From positions 184,035,001 to 184,099,000 of the forward strand of contig JAUMIR010000001.1 of the NCBI GenBank assembly GCA_030847615.1: a stretch of 64,000 nt of DNA, written 5' to 3'. A program made the translations under genes and the position numbers. Positions 1 to 12,402 of this stretch are shown piece after piece. This DNA comes from Gambelia wislizenii (Eukaryota > Chordata > Lepidosauria > Squamata > Crotaphytidae). The notes below the pieces were generated by a model. The model saw only the letters and a list, made by a program, of their open reading frames with translations, made no database searches and had not been told where the DNA came from. The number at the start of each line of letters is the position of its first letter. The first letter of the stretch is position 1.

Positions 1-175
1 GGATCCAAATCTTCATGATGAAGTTACATCATCAGTGTCACAACTTGCAACAAAGGTATATGCTTAATCTTGAGATGTCAAATTAAGATTATTTCATGTA
101 ATAATTATTTTCTGGGTATTTCCAGAACACACTCTTTTGTTCTGGATTGTTAACAAGCGACATTACTTTATTGTG

Positions 176-393
176 TGTGTGTATGTGCCTTCAAGTTGTC
201 TGCCCACTTGGGAGCCCATGAATTTCATAGGGTTTTCTTAGGCAAGGAATACTCAGAGGTGGTTTTGCCAGTTCCTTCCTCTGAAAGATAGCCTACAACT
301 CCTGGTATTCGTTGGCAGTCCCCCATCCAAGTACCACCCAGGGCTGACCCTGCTTACTTTCCAAGATCAGACCAGATCGGGTGCCTTTAAGTT
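176..393 (-). repeat. 5S-rRNA-derived SINE
   Basis: Read on the - strand, the head resembles 5S rRNA (…tctgatcttggaaagtaagc… and …tacttggatgggggactgcc). The body then carries the glued 3' region shared with the other copies (gaaggaactggcaaaacc; cttgaaggcacatac). The element ends in a GT-rich run. The same family occurs at 9226 and 57349. Confidence 0.85.
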
Positions 394-1473
394 TACTTTA
401 ATGTGTCTTTATTGACTTTTATTTTGTTTTCTTTGTTTCCTCTTCATTCTTTCCATTTCAATGATAGGATTTTTTAATGTTTTGTGTAGTTCATACTTTC
501 TCACAATCAAATAGATGAAAACATTTGTCAATAATGTTTGTTTATGTTTTTTGTAAATGGCGTATGTATAAAATATTTGCAGCACTTTAGGGTCTTCATT
601 TTAATGCTATTATATAATGTAGGGATGCTGTGGGGCAAAATTATAAGTGGTTATATACTTAACAGGATGATCTTAAACTTGCTGCTCCAACATCCAGTAT
701 ATTAGAGTTTTGGAGAAAACACAACAAAAGCCTTAACTTTACAAAACATTATTTTATGGATGTGTAATATTAGAGATGTTTTTCTGGCATAGGAAGCAGA
801 CATACAAGTGCAATTATTTAGAATCACTATGTCACTATAATTTAATAAACATTGAATATTCAAATTAGATTTGCATGTGCAAGGAAAAAGTGAGCATTTT
901 ATGATTTTCACTTGCTTAATCTTCTAGTAAAAATCATTTTTCTTAATTTGTGTTTCAATATCACCCATTTTGTGGGGGGGGGGGCAAAATTAGAAATGAG
1001 AAAATTACAGTGCAGTTTTGCCGCCAGTCATGCAATTCATGAATCACCAGTGTTAATTATAACATTTGCTCTCTGAAAGTACTGAAATAATTAGCAGTGG
1101 AGACTGGGATTATACAAGGTTCTCATAACAATGTAACTTTTTACATAATGTATTACTATAAAAGCATAACAACTGTCTTGCATTTGTTGGGTTTCAGTGA
1201 GGTATCTTCTTTTTCCCTTTATGAAACATCAAGTGAAAATCTGTGGTCCATTCTAGACTGCAATTCAGATTTACTCATAGTATTTGCATGACCAGTAAGG
1301 TTTGGCTGGAAGTTTTATCTTTCAGCAACATTTCCCATTCACAGCATTCTCAATCCCCAACACACACATGTGTATTCATGCATGCATGTATGTGCATATG
1401 TGCGCATGCTACCTGCTTTTTAAAACTCAGGGTTTTGTTTTTTTAATGAAGCAGTATAGCCAAGCCCTATTAC

Positions 1474-1611
1474 TATTACATCCAAGGAAATCTTCTGCTG
1501 TGCTTTCTGCAACCGGACTTGTCTATCTTGGATTGGCCTTTTTAGTCATCAGCGCGTTTGCAGAAAACACGGGATGAGTCCTTCCTGAATCTTCATTTGC
1601 GAAGAAAAGCC

Positions 1612-1640
<29 letters not shown>
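1474..1640 (+). repeat. LINE 3' tail fragment
   Basis: This matches the tail of the LINE fragment at 60855-61398 (shared phrases include ttggattggcctttttagtc and gagtccttcctgaatctt). It ends in a (GA)n run at about 1613-1640, probably the element's natural 3' repeat. It is a heavily 5'-truncated insertion. Confidence 0.75.
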
Positions 1641-1642
<2 letters not shown>

Positions 1643-1766
1643 TACCTAAAGAACAAGGGAGTGCCCCTTTTCTTCCATACTTCATGTCTTGACATTCCAA
1701 ATTTATTGCTTTTGCTTTAGTTCAGAAGAACAAAGAAGGCTTTCTAGATATTGATTTTTCTTTATT

Positions 1767-1995
1767 CAGTTGTCCCACCATATCCACGGATTTGGTATCC
1801 ATGGATTAAGTATTCATGGCTTGAAAATATTCTTTAAAAAAATAATAATCCAAAAAGCAAACCTTGATTTTGGTATCTTATGTAAGGGACACCATTTTGC
1901 TATGCCATTGCATATAATGAGGCTTGAGTATTCACATATTTTGGTATCCACCGGGGGTCCTGGAACCAAACCCCAACAAATATGAAGGGCCAACT
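1767..1995 (+). mobile_element. Tigger-like MITE (Tc1/mariner)
   Basis: The 5' end CAGTTGTCCCACCATATCC and the 3' end …GAAGGGCCAACTC form an imperfect terminal inverted repeat. Words such as 'tatccacgga' and 'ggtatccatggatt' are typical of pogo/Tigger MITEs. No transposase is present. Related ends are seen at 50985, 55735 and 61479. Confidence 0.6.
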
Positions 1996-4900
1996 CTTAC
2001 TCTAAAATGCTACCAGGCTTTTCCTAGAGGGAAATGAGACAAGGAGAATACTGTAGTAATGATTACTGCTTGGTTATTCAACAAGGTGTCTTGTGAACAT
2101 ACTAAAGGCATTTACAGTATAAAGATCTCAAATCTGGCAAATTGTCACTCTTCCTGCTTGAAACAGCTTTTTTATGTGCACACTGTGCCAATCCTACAGA
2201 CATGTGACAAGCGTGATTCTAGCAAAAGCTTGAAAGGTAGTGGAGAGAGTGGCCAAAAGTGGGAGATTGGCTTGCCTTTAAAGAGAATATGTAAGTCATG
2301 CATTCAGTCCTTGATATAATGGCATGGCAGCTATATACTTGTCACATTCTTATTGAATGAAACATTGTGTATTTCTCTAGCCCAAAGGCAAGAAACCTGT
2401 GACCTTCTGGATGTTGGACTGCAACTACCCTGAATCCTATCCAGCATAGCAAATGATGAGAGACATTCCTCATCCCTGCTGTAGCCTATGCTCTTTGCCT
2501 TTTGTAGTCAGAAAAGCTATTCTGTTGCTGTCTGTGCAGCAATGAATTAGATAGGTAATTTACTGAGAAGGAAGAAGCTTCCCAAAAATCTCTAGATAGC
2601 TGTCAAAACTATGCAGGAATTAAACACAAATAACTGTAAATCAAGTGTAGCAGTGTGTTCAAACACTGAGAAGTGATGTAATAAGCTTATTTGTGAAGTG
2701 GTCATGCCAGTCAATCTGTTCCCCATGTTGGATATTTACAGGTACTTGACCTCAAAATTCAAGCTAGTGATCTAGAGATTTCTGGTTAGAGGGCACCTTA
2801 TTGTAAGATAAATGTTGAGCTGTGGTCTAAAACCCTGTGAAAAAGATAGAACAGGGAAATACTTGGTCACATTTTCTCCTGTGGCTACTGGGTAAACCTA
2901 TACGGTAATTGAAAGCTAGAGTGCAAGGGACACCCTTCTCCCAGCCAGCAAGGCAATTCTGTCTCACACTAATATGCAAGCCTCATTTCTCCCCATTTCC
3001 TGTACTACTTTTTCTCAACACCCTCCCACAATGAATGATTTTGCTGTTATTTTCAACATCAAACTGTCCTAGATTTCTCCTTTCCTTGTTTTGCTTCATG
3101 CAGCTTACAGCACAGAAAACTATGACCTGGGCTTGTTAGTTAAACAGCACAGATCTACACTGTGACAATTTGTCAGTGTCCATACTGTTGCCCGTTCAGT
3201 TTTGTGTTGTGAAAACAATATGAAGTTCATCACAAATTATCTCATTTCCAATTAGGCATTCCCCTAGGCACACCTGCTCAGTTGAGAGATAGTAATAGGG
3301 CTTGCTGTAGAAGATAATATGCTAGATTTAGTGTCACATCTGAGGCAACAAATTTATCCATAGGAAGTAAAAGTAAGAGCAACAGAAGATTTCTGAATTC
3401 AAGAGAGAAATGAACATGATTACAGTACTTGGATATTTATGAACACTGAATCCTATGCGTACTGGCAAGGATCTTTATATTTGGAACAAAACTCCAATTA
3501 TGGTCTATCCTTAAAAAAAAATCTGGGAGTTGTAGTCCAAAAAAAGGGGGGGGGTTCCAATCACTAATTTTAAATCTTAATTTCAGGTGGCATAACAGTT
3601 TCTTTGTGGGGCAGAAAGTCTGTGAATTCTGTATGTATCTACCAATGAAGAGTTGCCACAGAATACACTCACTACCAAAGAGGCTGGGTGTTGGAACTGT
3701 GGAAGGTATTTGTTCTGTCCAGCCAATAGCTAATTGGCTGCTGGACTAAACCAGTTGAATGCCTAATTATGTTGGAAAAGAGAGAGCTGATACTCACTCC
3801 ACTAACTCATACAGAGCCAACCCTAGGATAAATATGCCCTTCAGCATCCTCCTTTCTCATGTCAATTTTGCAGGGCCATTCAAAGGGTTTATGTGGTCTG
3901 GGGCAAATGTAATGTTGAGAGTTCCTAATGTTGGTCCCCTGGAAGGATACATGCATTTGCATATAAAGCCATATGTCAACATTATTGCATGAACAGATTG
4001 TATGTATGACAAATAAATTTTATTATTATTATTATTGTTATTATTATTATCATCTTAACTGCAGTTCCTCCTTGCTCTGGGCTCAGGAAGAATGATAGAA
4101 TGATAGCTATGCATTGGGGTTTTTTTCTCCTTATACTGATTATTTACTAAAATATTTATATCAAAAGCTCTCAGGACACCATACAATGAAAATCAATTTA
4201 AACAATTTAAGACAATGTAAAATTTTAAAATAGTAAAATATAATTACTGTACATGACTAAAAAGAAATTAGGTTGTACAGTACTCTTTAATGTGTGTGTA
4301 TGTGCCTTCAGATCACCTGTCAAATTTTTCACAGGGTTTCCTCTTCCAAATCCCTTTTGGCAGAGCTTTCTGTTTCCTGGGGCTCAGTCTCACAGGTGGT
4401 GCTGTCCTCCTTCAGAGCACCACCACCACCAGCAGGAGGGATTGATTCATCCTTTAAAGTTTGGCCTCACACTGCTCTTACACCTTTGCCTGTGGTAACT
4501 GCCTCAGAAGATTGCTCTCTGGTGTCACCTCATCTGGAAACCTTAGGGGGTCTTCATTTACTCACTACTTGACTTTTCCAGTCTCTCTTGGAAGGCCTAG
4601 GTTTTTTACCTATGGTAAGAACAGAGTGCCCACTCTGCCACAATTCCACTCTTAAAGCCTCTCCAGTTCCTTCTCTCCTTACAACAAACTCTTAACTGGG
4701 CCTGCTTGGTAGCTTGTAAGCCTGTCTGACTAATCTTATCTGTATTGCTGCCCAGACATAAAGAAAGATTTTATATTACATTGGTTAGGCTACAGACATA
4801 GATTGGGCTGCAGTCCCCATCCTTCTAGCAAATTTATGTTTGACTGCTTTACAACCATCTTAGGTTTGGCCAAAAGGGGAAAAATGTTTATTTAATTTGT

Positions 4901-5469
4901 TCTTTACCAGGCTGAATTCACACCTCTGCTTTAAAAAAACTACTGAAGCACAGCTTAGACTGTATTCTATTTAATATACAACTATGTAAAAATATTTACT
5001 TCATCATAGCTGAGGAGACATCCCACAGAGTCATAATTACACATTGAGATTCTGCCCAAGATCCTACATAGCTTAAGTATTTGTTAGTGTGGGTTTTACT
5101 GAACCCATTTACCCAATGGATGCCATGGCTTTTAGCTCAGCTGTTCCGTAACAGTTGGTTAGCTCCCCATCATCAAGTCATGTGTGTGTGATTATGGAAT
5201 AATTAAATGTGCTAGGGATCATTTCCTCTGAGGAAAGTACAACTACACTGATTTGTGCAGCGATTTTATACTCGCTGTCAGCATACACTCTTCTGAATTT
5301 AACAAAAAGTAATTTAAAGAAGGTGGCATTTAACAAAATGTCCTTTAAAAAGAAGGGCATTAAAAAAAAGTATGAAAAACTTCTTTAAAAATTCTGTAGC
5401 CAGATACACAATGATGATTGTATGGTCCAGGATGTCCTGGGGGTCCTCTGGAGGTCCCAGAGGACAATA

Positions 5470-5975
5470 GTGTCATTGGGATCTACATGGGCTAAATACC
5501 TGGCTTGCCTCCCTTCCAGAACCCTGTAGTCCATATGACACAGGGCATTTACCCCAATCTGCTCCTGGGCAGCCCCCCCCCGGACAGGTATGGGGCTGGA
5601 ACAGGGGCAAGATGGGATAGGCCCCTTTACCATTAAAAAAAAAACAGTTTAATGCATTCCCAACTGGACAGATTGGACCCCATGTGTTCACAGGAGCCCA
5701 TCCCAGCAGGCTGGCCTTTGCTGGTCACCATTGCTCTGCTGGGTCTGGGGAGCAGACTTTTAGCATGTGACCAAGGCTGGTCACATGCCAGGAGCATATC
5801 AATATGGGGTGGCTGGCTGCTCAGCCCAGCAGACAGGGGAAATGGTGGTGGCGGCTGCAGCAACAGGCCGGCATTCCTGTGTGGACTCTGGCCCATTTTC
5901 TTCAGGTAACAGGAGCAGAATGAGCCACCTTCGCAGCAGAGCCGGTGTATCCTGGCTGGTGTAGATGAGCCCATT
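5470..5975. mobile_element. GC-rich non-autonomous DNA element, copy 1
   Basis: It shares distinctive phrases with the element at 10103-10650 (gctcctgggcag; 'gcatgtgac..aaggctgg'; a 'gactc.ggcccattttc' type core). ORFs across it are in shifting frames on both strands and look like noise. The boundaries are approximate. Confidence 0.5.
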
Positions 5976-7753
5976 ATGTGCCTTGTTAGAGGAACAAAGC
6001 CAGATGCTTTGTTTAGTTAGTTGCTCCAAAATCACCCCACAAAGGAAGATATAGCATTGTGCCCCTTTCTATTATGATCTTTGTTTCCTTTCCCCCATCC
6101 TTTAATCATTAACCAGAAAATAATCAGTTGATTAATCCTAGGTAGTACTTTTCAACAGTTTTTCCTAAGAGTTATATACCTTGATGTATTTGTGCATGCT
6201 TCAGTAAGTTGATTCATGCTTTCCCTTAATATATAATATACCTGAAAGGTGTTATCGTCATTCAAAAATTATTTTCAGCTGGTTATCTCCTAGTAACACA
6301 CAAATGACAGAACAACATAATTTATTGGGAAGTAGAACAGTTCTATTCTGAAAACATTTTTCATATCATTCAAGTTTTCATTTTTGTTAAAACAATTATG
6401 GGTTCTGTTTGCCATTTTTTAGTTCACAATATGCCTCTACATATCTTATAATCCTATGATTCTTGCTGGATTGTCTTTTCCCTCTGACTGTAAAATTCTG
6501 AATGACAACCACCTCTGCTTCTTTCTCTTGACACACATAAATGCATTCATTTCTCTTTGGGTTTTAGAGAAGATAATACACACGCTTTGTAATTTCTATG
6601 GATTTCCCCCCCCCAGCTGATTTTATTTTAAGCAGATGTATTCTTTATTTAATTTTTTAAATGTTTGGCAGAATTCTGATTTTACTATGCTGATCGCTGT
6701 AGGTAACAGTAGATTTAGGATTATCATCCTCATCTACTTTAACAACTATACATTCCTGTTCATATTCCTTATTGCACAAGCTGTACTCACTAAATTACAA
6801 TTACTTATTGGCAGAAGATATATTTATTGGATTTCTGTCCTGCCTTTCTCTCATGATGGGATTCATGGCAGCATACAAAGATTATTTCTGGGACTTGAAG
6901 TTTTAAAAGTACAGGTATCTGTTCTAAGTAGTTGGGTAAAGCTGTGAGACAAAAATCAGATGATGGCTTCTTGAGACTGTCATTTGACCTACACAATGTA
7001 GTTGTAGAAGATCAATGTGGAAAACTAGTGTAACACGTTCTACAACAAAACAGCCATAACCTACAAAATTGTGTTCTTGCTTTATTTCTGCTTTACTGCT
7101 ACCAATAGGACTTCACTAGAGGAGATATTGTGGTGTGACCTGATTCGAAACATTATTTGCCAGTTTAAATAATTGATTTAAATATTTTTTTCCTATTGGA
7201 ACTTGATGTATTTATTAAATAAAAGTGTGAGAATGGTTTGCCATAACTATTAAAATCTGTTGCAATGAACTAGAGCCATATGTGGTATATTCTGACTTTT
7301 CTGGCTATCTTAAAAGATTTAAGAACAGGTACGGTAGCTTGAACAGTGTGAATTCCATTCAAGTATCATCACACTTTCTTATCCTCCCAGGAAGACAAGA
7401 CACAGTTCAAAAGGGAAGCAGTAATTCAGTAAATGGGACTTTAACCTTTCCTCTTACATTTGATACATTCTGAAACAGAATCCCATTTTATACAGTCCTA
7501 TCAAAAAGAAAGTACACCCTCTTTGAATTCTGTTTTTACATATCAGGACATAATAACAATCATCTGTTCCTTAGCAGGTCTTAAAATTAGGTAAATACAA
7601 CCTCAGATGAACAACAACACATGACATATTACACTGTTTCATGATTTATTCAACAAAAATAAAGCCAAAATGGAGAAGCCATGTGTGAAAAACTAAGTAC
7701 ACCTTATGATTCAATAGCTTGTAGAACCGCCTTTAGCAGCAATAACTTGAAGT

Positions 7754-7971
7754 CAGAGCTGGTTTAAGGCACCAGCGGCATCAGCATCCTCAGGGGGCCC
7801 ATCATTGTGTGGACCCTGTAGTAACCTTCCTCCTGCAAAAACATCAGTAATCTGAATATCCTGTACTGTGAGTAGCTTAGGTTGAGTTAGGTTAAATTGA
7901 CCTGAGATAAACATATGGGCCCCCCAAAATAAAGCATTGCGGGGGGGGGCAAATTCCTTAAACCGGTCCTG
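7754..7971. mobile_element. hAT MITE nested in the Tc1 element
   Basis: The ends CAGAGCTGGTTTAAGG and CCTTAAACCGGTCCTG are inverted. A perfect 8-bp target duplication, cttgaagt, lies at 7746-7753 and 7972-7979. This is the hAT signature. It has no coding capacity and was inserted after the Tc1 copy. Confidence 0.92.
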
Positions 7972-8191
7972 CTTGAAGTAATAGTTTTCTGTATGACTTT
8001 ATAAGTCTCTCACATTGTTGTGGAGGAATTTTGGCCCACTCTTCTTTACAATGTTGCTTCAGTTCATTGAGGTTTGTGAGCATTTGTTTATGCACAGCTC
8101 TCTTAAGGTCCCACCACAGTATTTCAGTCGGTTGAGGTCTGGACTTTGACTGGGCCATTACAATACCTTGATTCTTTTCTTTTTCAGCCAT
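7958..8191 (-). pseudogene. Tc1 transposase fragment (C-terminal)
   Basis: The frame contains the conserved Tc1 C-terminus: WWDLKRAVHKQMLTNLNEL and CKEEWAKIPPQQCERLIKS. Its final codons read into the nested MITE. The middle of the transposase between this and 8444 has lost its frame. Confidence 0.88.
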
Positions 8192-8443
8192 TCCGTTATA
8201 GATTTGCTCATGTACTTGGAATCATTGTGCTGCTGCATGACCCATTTTCGGTAAACTTTAGCTGTTGGACAGATGGTTTCACATTTGGTATACAGAGGAG
8301 TTCATGGTTGACTCAATGGCTGCAGGGTTCCCAGATCCTGTGGCTGCAAAACAAGCCCAAATCTTTACCCCTCCACCACCATGCTTGACAGTTGGCATGA
8401 GGTGTTTGTGCTGATATGCTGTGTTTGGTTTTCACCAAACATG

Positions 8444-8740
8444 TCACTGTGCATTATGTTGAAACATCCCCACTTCAGTCTCATCTGTCCAAAGGACATT
8501 GTCCCAGAAGTCTTGTGGTTTGTTCAGATGCAACTTTGCAAACCTAAGCTTTGCTGCCATGTTCTTTTTAGAGAGAAGAAGCTTTTTCCTGGCAACCCTT
8601 CCAAACAAATCATACTTGTTCAGTCTTTTTCTAATTGTACTGTTGTGAACTTTAACATTTAACTTGCTAACTGAGGCCTGTAGAGTCTGAGATGTACCTC
8701 TTGGTTTTTTTGCAATTTTTCTGATCATTGCACAGTCCAA
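8444..8740 (-). pseudogene. Tc1 transposase fragment (N-terminal and first catalytic Asp)
   Basis: The 98-residue frame contains a second helix-turn-helix region (TLQASVSKLNVKVHNSTIRK) and the DFWDNVLWTDETEV motif with the first Asp of the DDE triad. It is part of the transposon at 7493-9115 and is not a host gene. The frame is lost beyond it. Confidence 0.88.
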
Positions 8741-9225
8741 CCTTGGGGTGAATTTGCTAAGATGTCCACTCCTGCTGCTAAACTCCTAAAACTTTGGCTT
8801 TTATAGATGTGGTCACACTTGCTGATGATAATTTAATCAAGGGCATTTGATTAGCAGCACCTGTCTGCTACTTAGCATCTTAATTCATATGGAAGCAGTA
8901 AGGATGTACTTAGTTTTCCCCACATGGATTCTTCATTTTGGCTTTATTTTTGTTGAATAAATCATGATACGGTATAATGTGTCATGTGTTGTTGTTCATC
9001 TGAGGTTGGAGTTACTTAATTTTAAGACCTGTTAAGGAACAGATGATTGTTATTATGCCCTGATATGTAAAATTATACAATTCAAAGAGGGTGTACTTTC
9101 TTTTTGACATGACTGTATATCTTAAATAAGTTGCTTCTGGACTAGAGAACTCCAACATTCGTGAGGGATTTTTCCACATGTAATTATATGGAAGTAGAAT
9201 TAAAATGCTGACTAAATACACTAAA

Positions 9226-9442
9226 GGCACCAGATCCTGTCTGATCTTGGAAACTAAGCAGGGTCAGCCCTAGTTAGTACTTGGATGGGAGACCGCCAAT
9301 GAATACCAGATGCTATAGGCTATATTTCAAAGGAAGGAACTGGCAAACACCTCTGAGTTTTCCTTGCCTGATTAAAAAAAAAAGTATGACATTCATGGGG
9401 TCACCATAAGTTGACAGGCAACTTGAAGGCACACACACAGAA
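9226..9442 (+). repeat. 5S-rRNA-derived SINE
   Basis: The head resembles 5S rRNA internal promoter sequence (ctgatcttggaaactaagca; acttggatgggagaccgcc). The body and 3' part (ggaactggcaaacacctctg; gtcaccataagttgacaggc; aacttgaaggcacacaca) are those of squamate SINEs with a Bov-B-like tail. It includes an A-run at 9372-9382. Confidence 0.88.
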
Positions 9443-9746
9443 GATTAGAAGTTTCACCCAATCATTTAATAATATCCATCAATATTCTTCCCTGTGGTCC
9501 ATTTCTTCCTTTTATGTTTACTTAAAAGTAAGCCCAGTTCAGCAAAGATTCCCAGCAACATTAATTAAAAGTTTCCTCTCCCAGCAGGCTAAGCCTCTTT
9601 TATTGCTTCCTGATGAGCATGGGTGGGGGATTAATAATGAATAATCTATTAACTGCCCTTGACTAGCCTCCCTTAATTACTCTGTTCCCATGGGGAGGGG
9701 TTAAGGAGGCTTTAACTTTTGATTTCTTCTTTTTATTCATGTTCTG

Positions 9747-9771
9747 TGTGTGTGTGTGTGTGTGTGTGTGT
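9747..9771. repeat. (GT)n microsatellite
   Basis: An uninterrupted GT dinucleotide run of about 12 units. Confidence 0.95.
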
Positions 9772-10102
9772 ATGGTGGATGTTTCTTCATGTTTATGTAT
9801 ATTCTAATATAATTATTACTGGAGAAGAAAACTAAGGAGACAAAACCATTACAAACTGAAATTGATATCAGGAAGGTTAAGACACACTATTGATTACTAA
9901 CCCCACTCATGTTCATTATGAACGAGTGAAATGGACAAAGCCTGCAAACTAGAAACTTTTAATTAACAGCATAGGAGCCTTTTAAAACCCAACAGAGCTT
10001 TGCCTGTCCCCACTGGGCTGATTGTGAAATTGCTTTATATTATCAAAGATTGCCACAAATCTGGTCCTCAGAAATACAGAAGGAGAACAACGAAAAAGTT
10101 AG

Positions 10103-10650
10103 GGCTTGTCTACATGGCAGTTTAGCCCATCTTGCCCTTGTCTTGGAGCCCTGCAGTCCTGATGATGCAGGGCTTTTGCCCCGTTTTGCTCCTGGGCAGT
10201 CCTCACAACTCCCAGGGCAAAGATGGGGGGAAGATGGGGTAGGGTCCGATAAAATGTTTTAAAATAATACCTGTTTAAATCTATTCTAGCTGACAAAAAA
10301 AAAAAAAAAAAAAAACGGATCAGACCCAGCATGGCTACAGGAACCTGTTACAGCATGCCGGTCCGTCACTGCAGCTGCCCTCTGCCTCACTCTTCCATAG
10401 CCAGGGAGGGAGCATGTGACTAAGGCTGGCCACATGCAGGGGGCCTTGCTCACATGCTGCGGGCCTGCTTCCTGGCGTCAGAGAGCATGAAGCGGAGGGC
10501 AGTGGTGGAGGCTGCAAGGCCAGGCCAGAATGTTTGTTTGGACTCCGGCCCATTTTGTGCAGGTAATGGGGAAGGAATGGGCCCGATCTGTGGGCAGGAA
10601 ATGCTGGTGGGGAGCCAGTGTGTTCTGGCCACATGGGTGAGCCCTTAGAA
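10103..10650. mobile_element. GC-rich non-autonomous DNA element, copy 2
   Basis: The ends AGGGCTTGTCTACATGG and CCACATGGGTGAGCCCT are imperfectly inverted, suggesting a hAT-type MITE. An A-run at about 10296-10315 lies inside. No transposase is present. It is a sister of the copy at 5470-5975. Confidence 0.55.
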
Positions 10651-12402
10651 TACAGTGGGGTAGATGACAATATTATCCAGCTGCTTTGTAAAAAGTGAGT
10701 GAACAAGGATGGCCATTTCAGAGAAAAGGCTTAGTGGAAGCAACCCAAGATGGTAAGTCTTGTTCCTTTGTCCTGAGTTTTCATCAGAGGAGAATGATTG
10801 TGCCTTCTGTTCTGATGTTCATTTGTGAGTGCTTTTGCCCAGGTAGCCAAAATGACTTGGCAGATTACCAAGGTTAGCAGCAGTTCAGAAAACTCTTCCA
10901 AAGCGGGGGCGGGGGACCTTCCAAACCACCCCAGTAAGGAATGAGCATATTCAGTGGCCACTGAAAGCTAGGTGGAAGCAGAAAGGAGGCAGGCATGGCT
11001 GTCTGAAAACATCAGTGAACAGGAGGAGCACCCCCACCACTACAACATTCATAGTACGTCCTACATGTTTTCTCTCTCTTATTTATTTATAAATAAAATA
11101 GTCAAAATGGCACTGCCCCACAAAGGAGCAGAGATATCATCAATTTGTACAATTTGTAGGGGAGAAATGAAGGGTGGGGGCCACACTAGGCCAATGAGTA
11201 CTGGACATACCCAATGGCCATGCAGATCTGACTGACTTTTTGGGAAGGCAGACTAGCCCCACTATGTTTAAAAGTTGACAAATATTGTTTTACAATGAGT
11301 AAAGGAGTTTCCCTGTTTTGGTGAACTGAAGAATTGGAAAATGTAGCAATGCTATGCAAACCATTCCACTTCACTGATTCAGGAGCAAGAATGTGAAATC
11401 AGGGGAATGGGAAGAAGATCTGATGCTTGGGAAAGACATTTGCCTGTGCACATGTCTTTCAAGCTTTGAATGTGAGAGTAGGAGTGATGCAGCATGAACT
11501 TAGGAAAACCTCCATATTTCAGCACTCCAAACCAAACCAAACCAATGTAAAATAACTTCTCGTAACTGTATGTACGTACCCATCCGGGCTGAATGTGATC
11601 ATTTCTGAACATAATTGAGCATGCCTTGCTTACTTTATATCCAGGAGCCGTTTTTAGCCCTGTCTTATGACAGCACTTTCAATCTGAGAATGTAGGTGAA
11701 CAGATTAGCAAGTGAGTAGCAGTAGTTTTTTAAAAGTCAGAGACAGCAGTACATTTAGACCTCTGATTTATATATCTCTGTAGATTAGAATGAGGGCATT
11801 TTTTTTAAGGTGGAACCCACTCCCCACCCCAAATCATGCATAGGTAATTGCATAGTGCTTGGTAGTTAAGCTTGCATAGTTACTATATCAAGAAAAAAGA
11901 TTCTTTAGGTTAGCTGTCAAAGCACACTGGGGGGAATCTTGTTGGGCAGTTACAAATATGTAACTTATAATTATGCCTTCGTAACTCCTCTATGTATTCA
12001 TGATCCCTATATAGCCCCTAGTTTAGGGGCTATGCAGGGACCATGAAAGTCCCCCAAATCCCACTTACTGGTAAGCAGCCACTGGGATCAATGGGGATCT
12101 GTTCTCCTATTGATCTAGAAGTAGCTCCCTGATGTTCCTACCCTCTCCTGTGAGCAACCTCTGGCATGACAGGCAGAAAAAGGGCCCCTGTTACAAATCC
12201 CCTCATGCTGGAGATTGCGTGTAAGGGGTAGGAGTGTCAGGTAGCCACTTCTTGATTGACAGGGGAACAGGCCCCCATTGATTCCAGTGGCTGCTTGCTG
12301 GTTAGTGGGGCTTGGGGGGTTCTGGCTAGAATCCACCATGTAATACCATAGTTACAGTGCTCCGTAGTATGTATTGGTCATACAGGATCCTGCTGATTCT
12401 CT

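Larger units (their letters stand above)
7493..9115 (-). mobile_element. Tc1-like DNA transposon, inactive
   Basis: Long, nearly identical terminal inverted repeats (CAGTC.TATCAAAAAGAAAGT and its complement) are flanked by TA at 7491-7492 and 9116-9117, the mariner target duplication. On the - strand it encodes broken Tc1 transposase: at 8740-8444 an N-terminal helix-turn-helix part and WTDET, the first catalytic Asp; at about 8191-7972 the C-terminal PTEILWWDLKRAV and CKEEWAKIPPQQCERLI. Stops and frameshifts separate the pieces, and a hAT MITE interrupts the last part. Confidence 0.92.
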
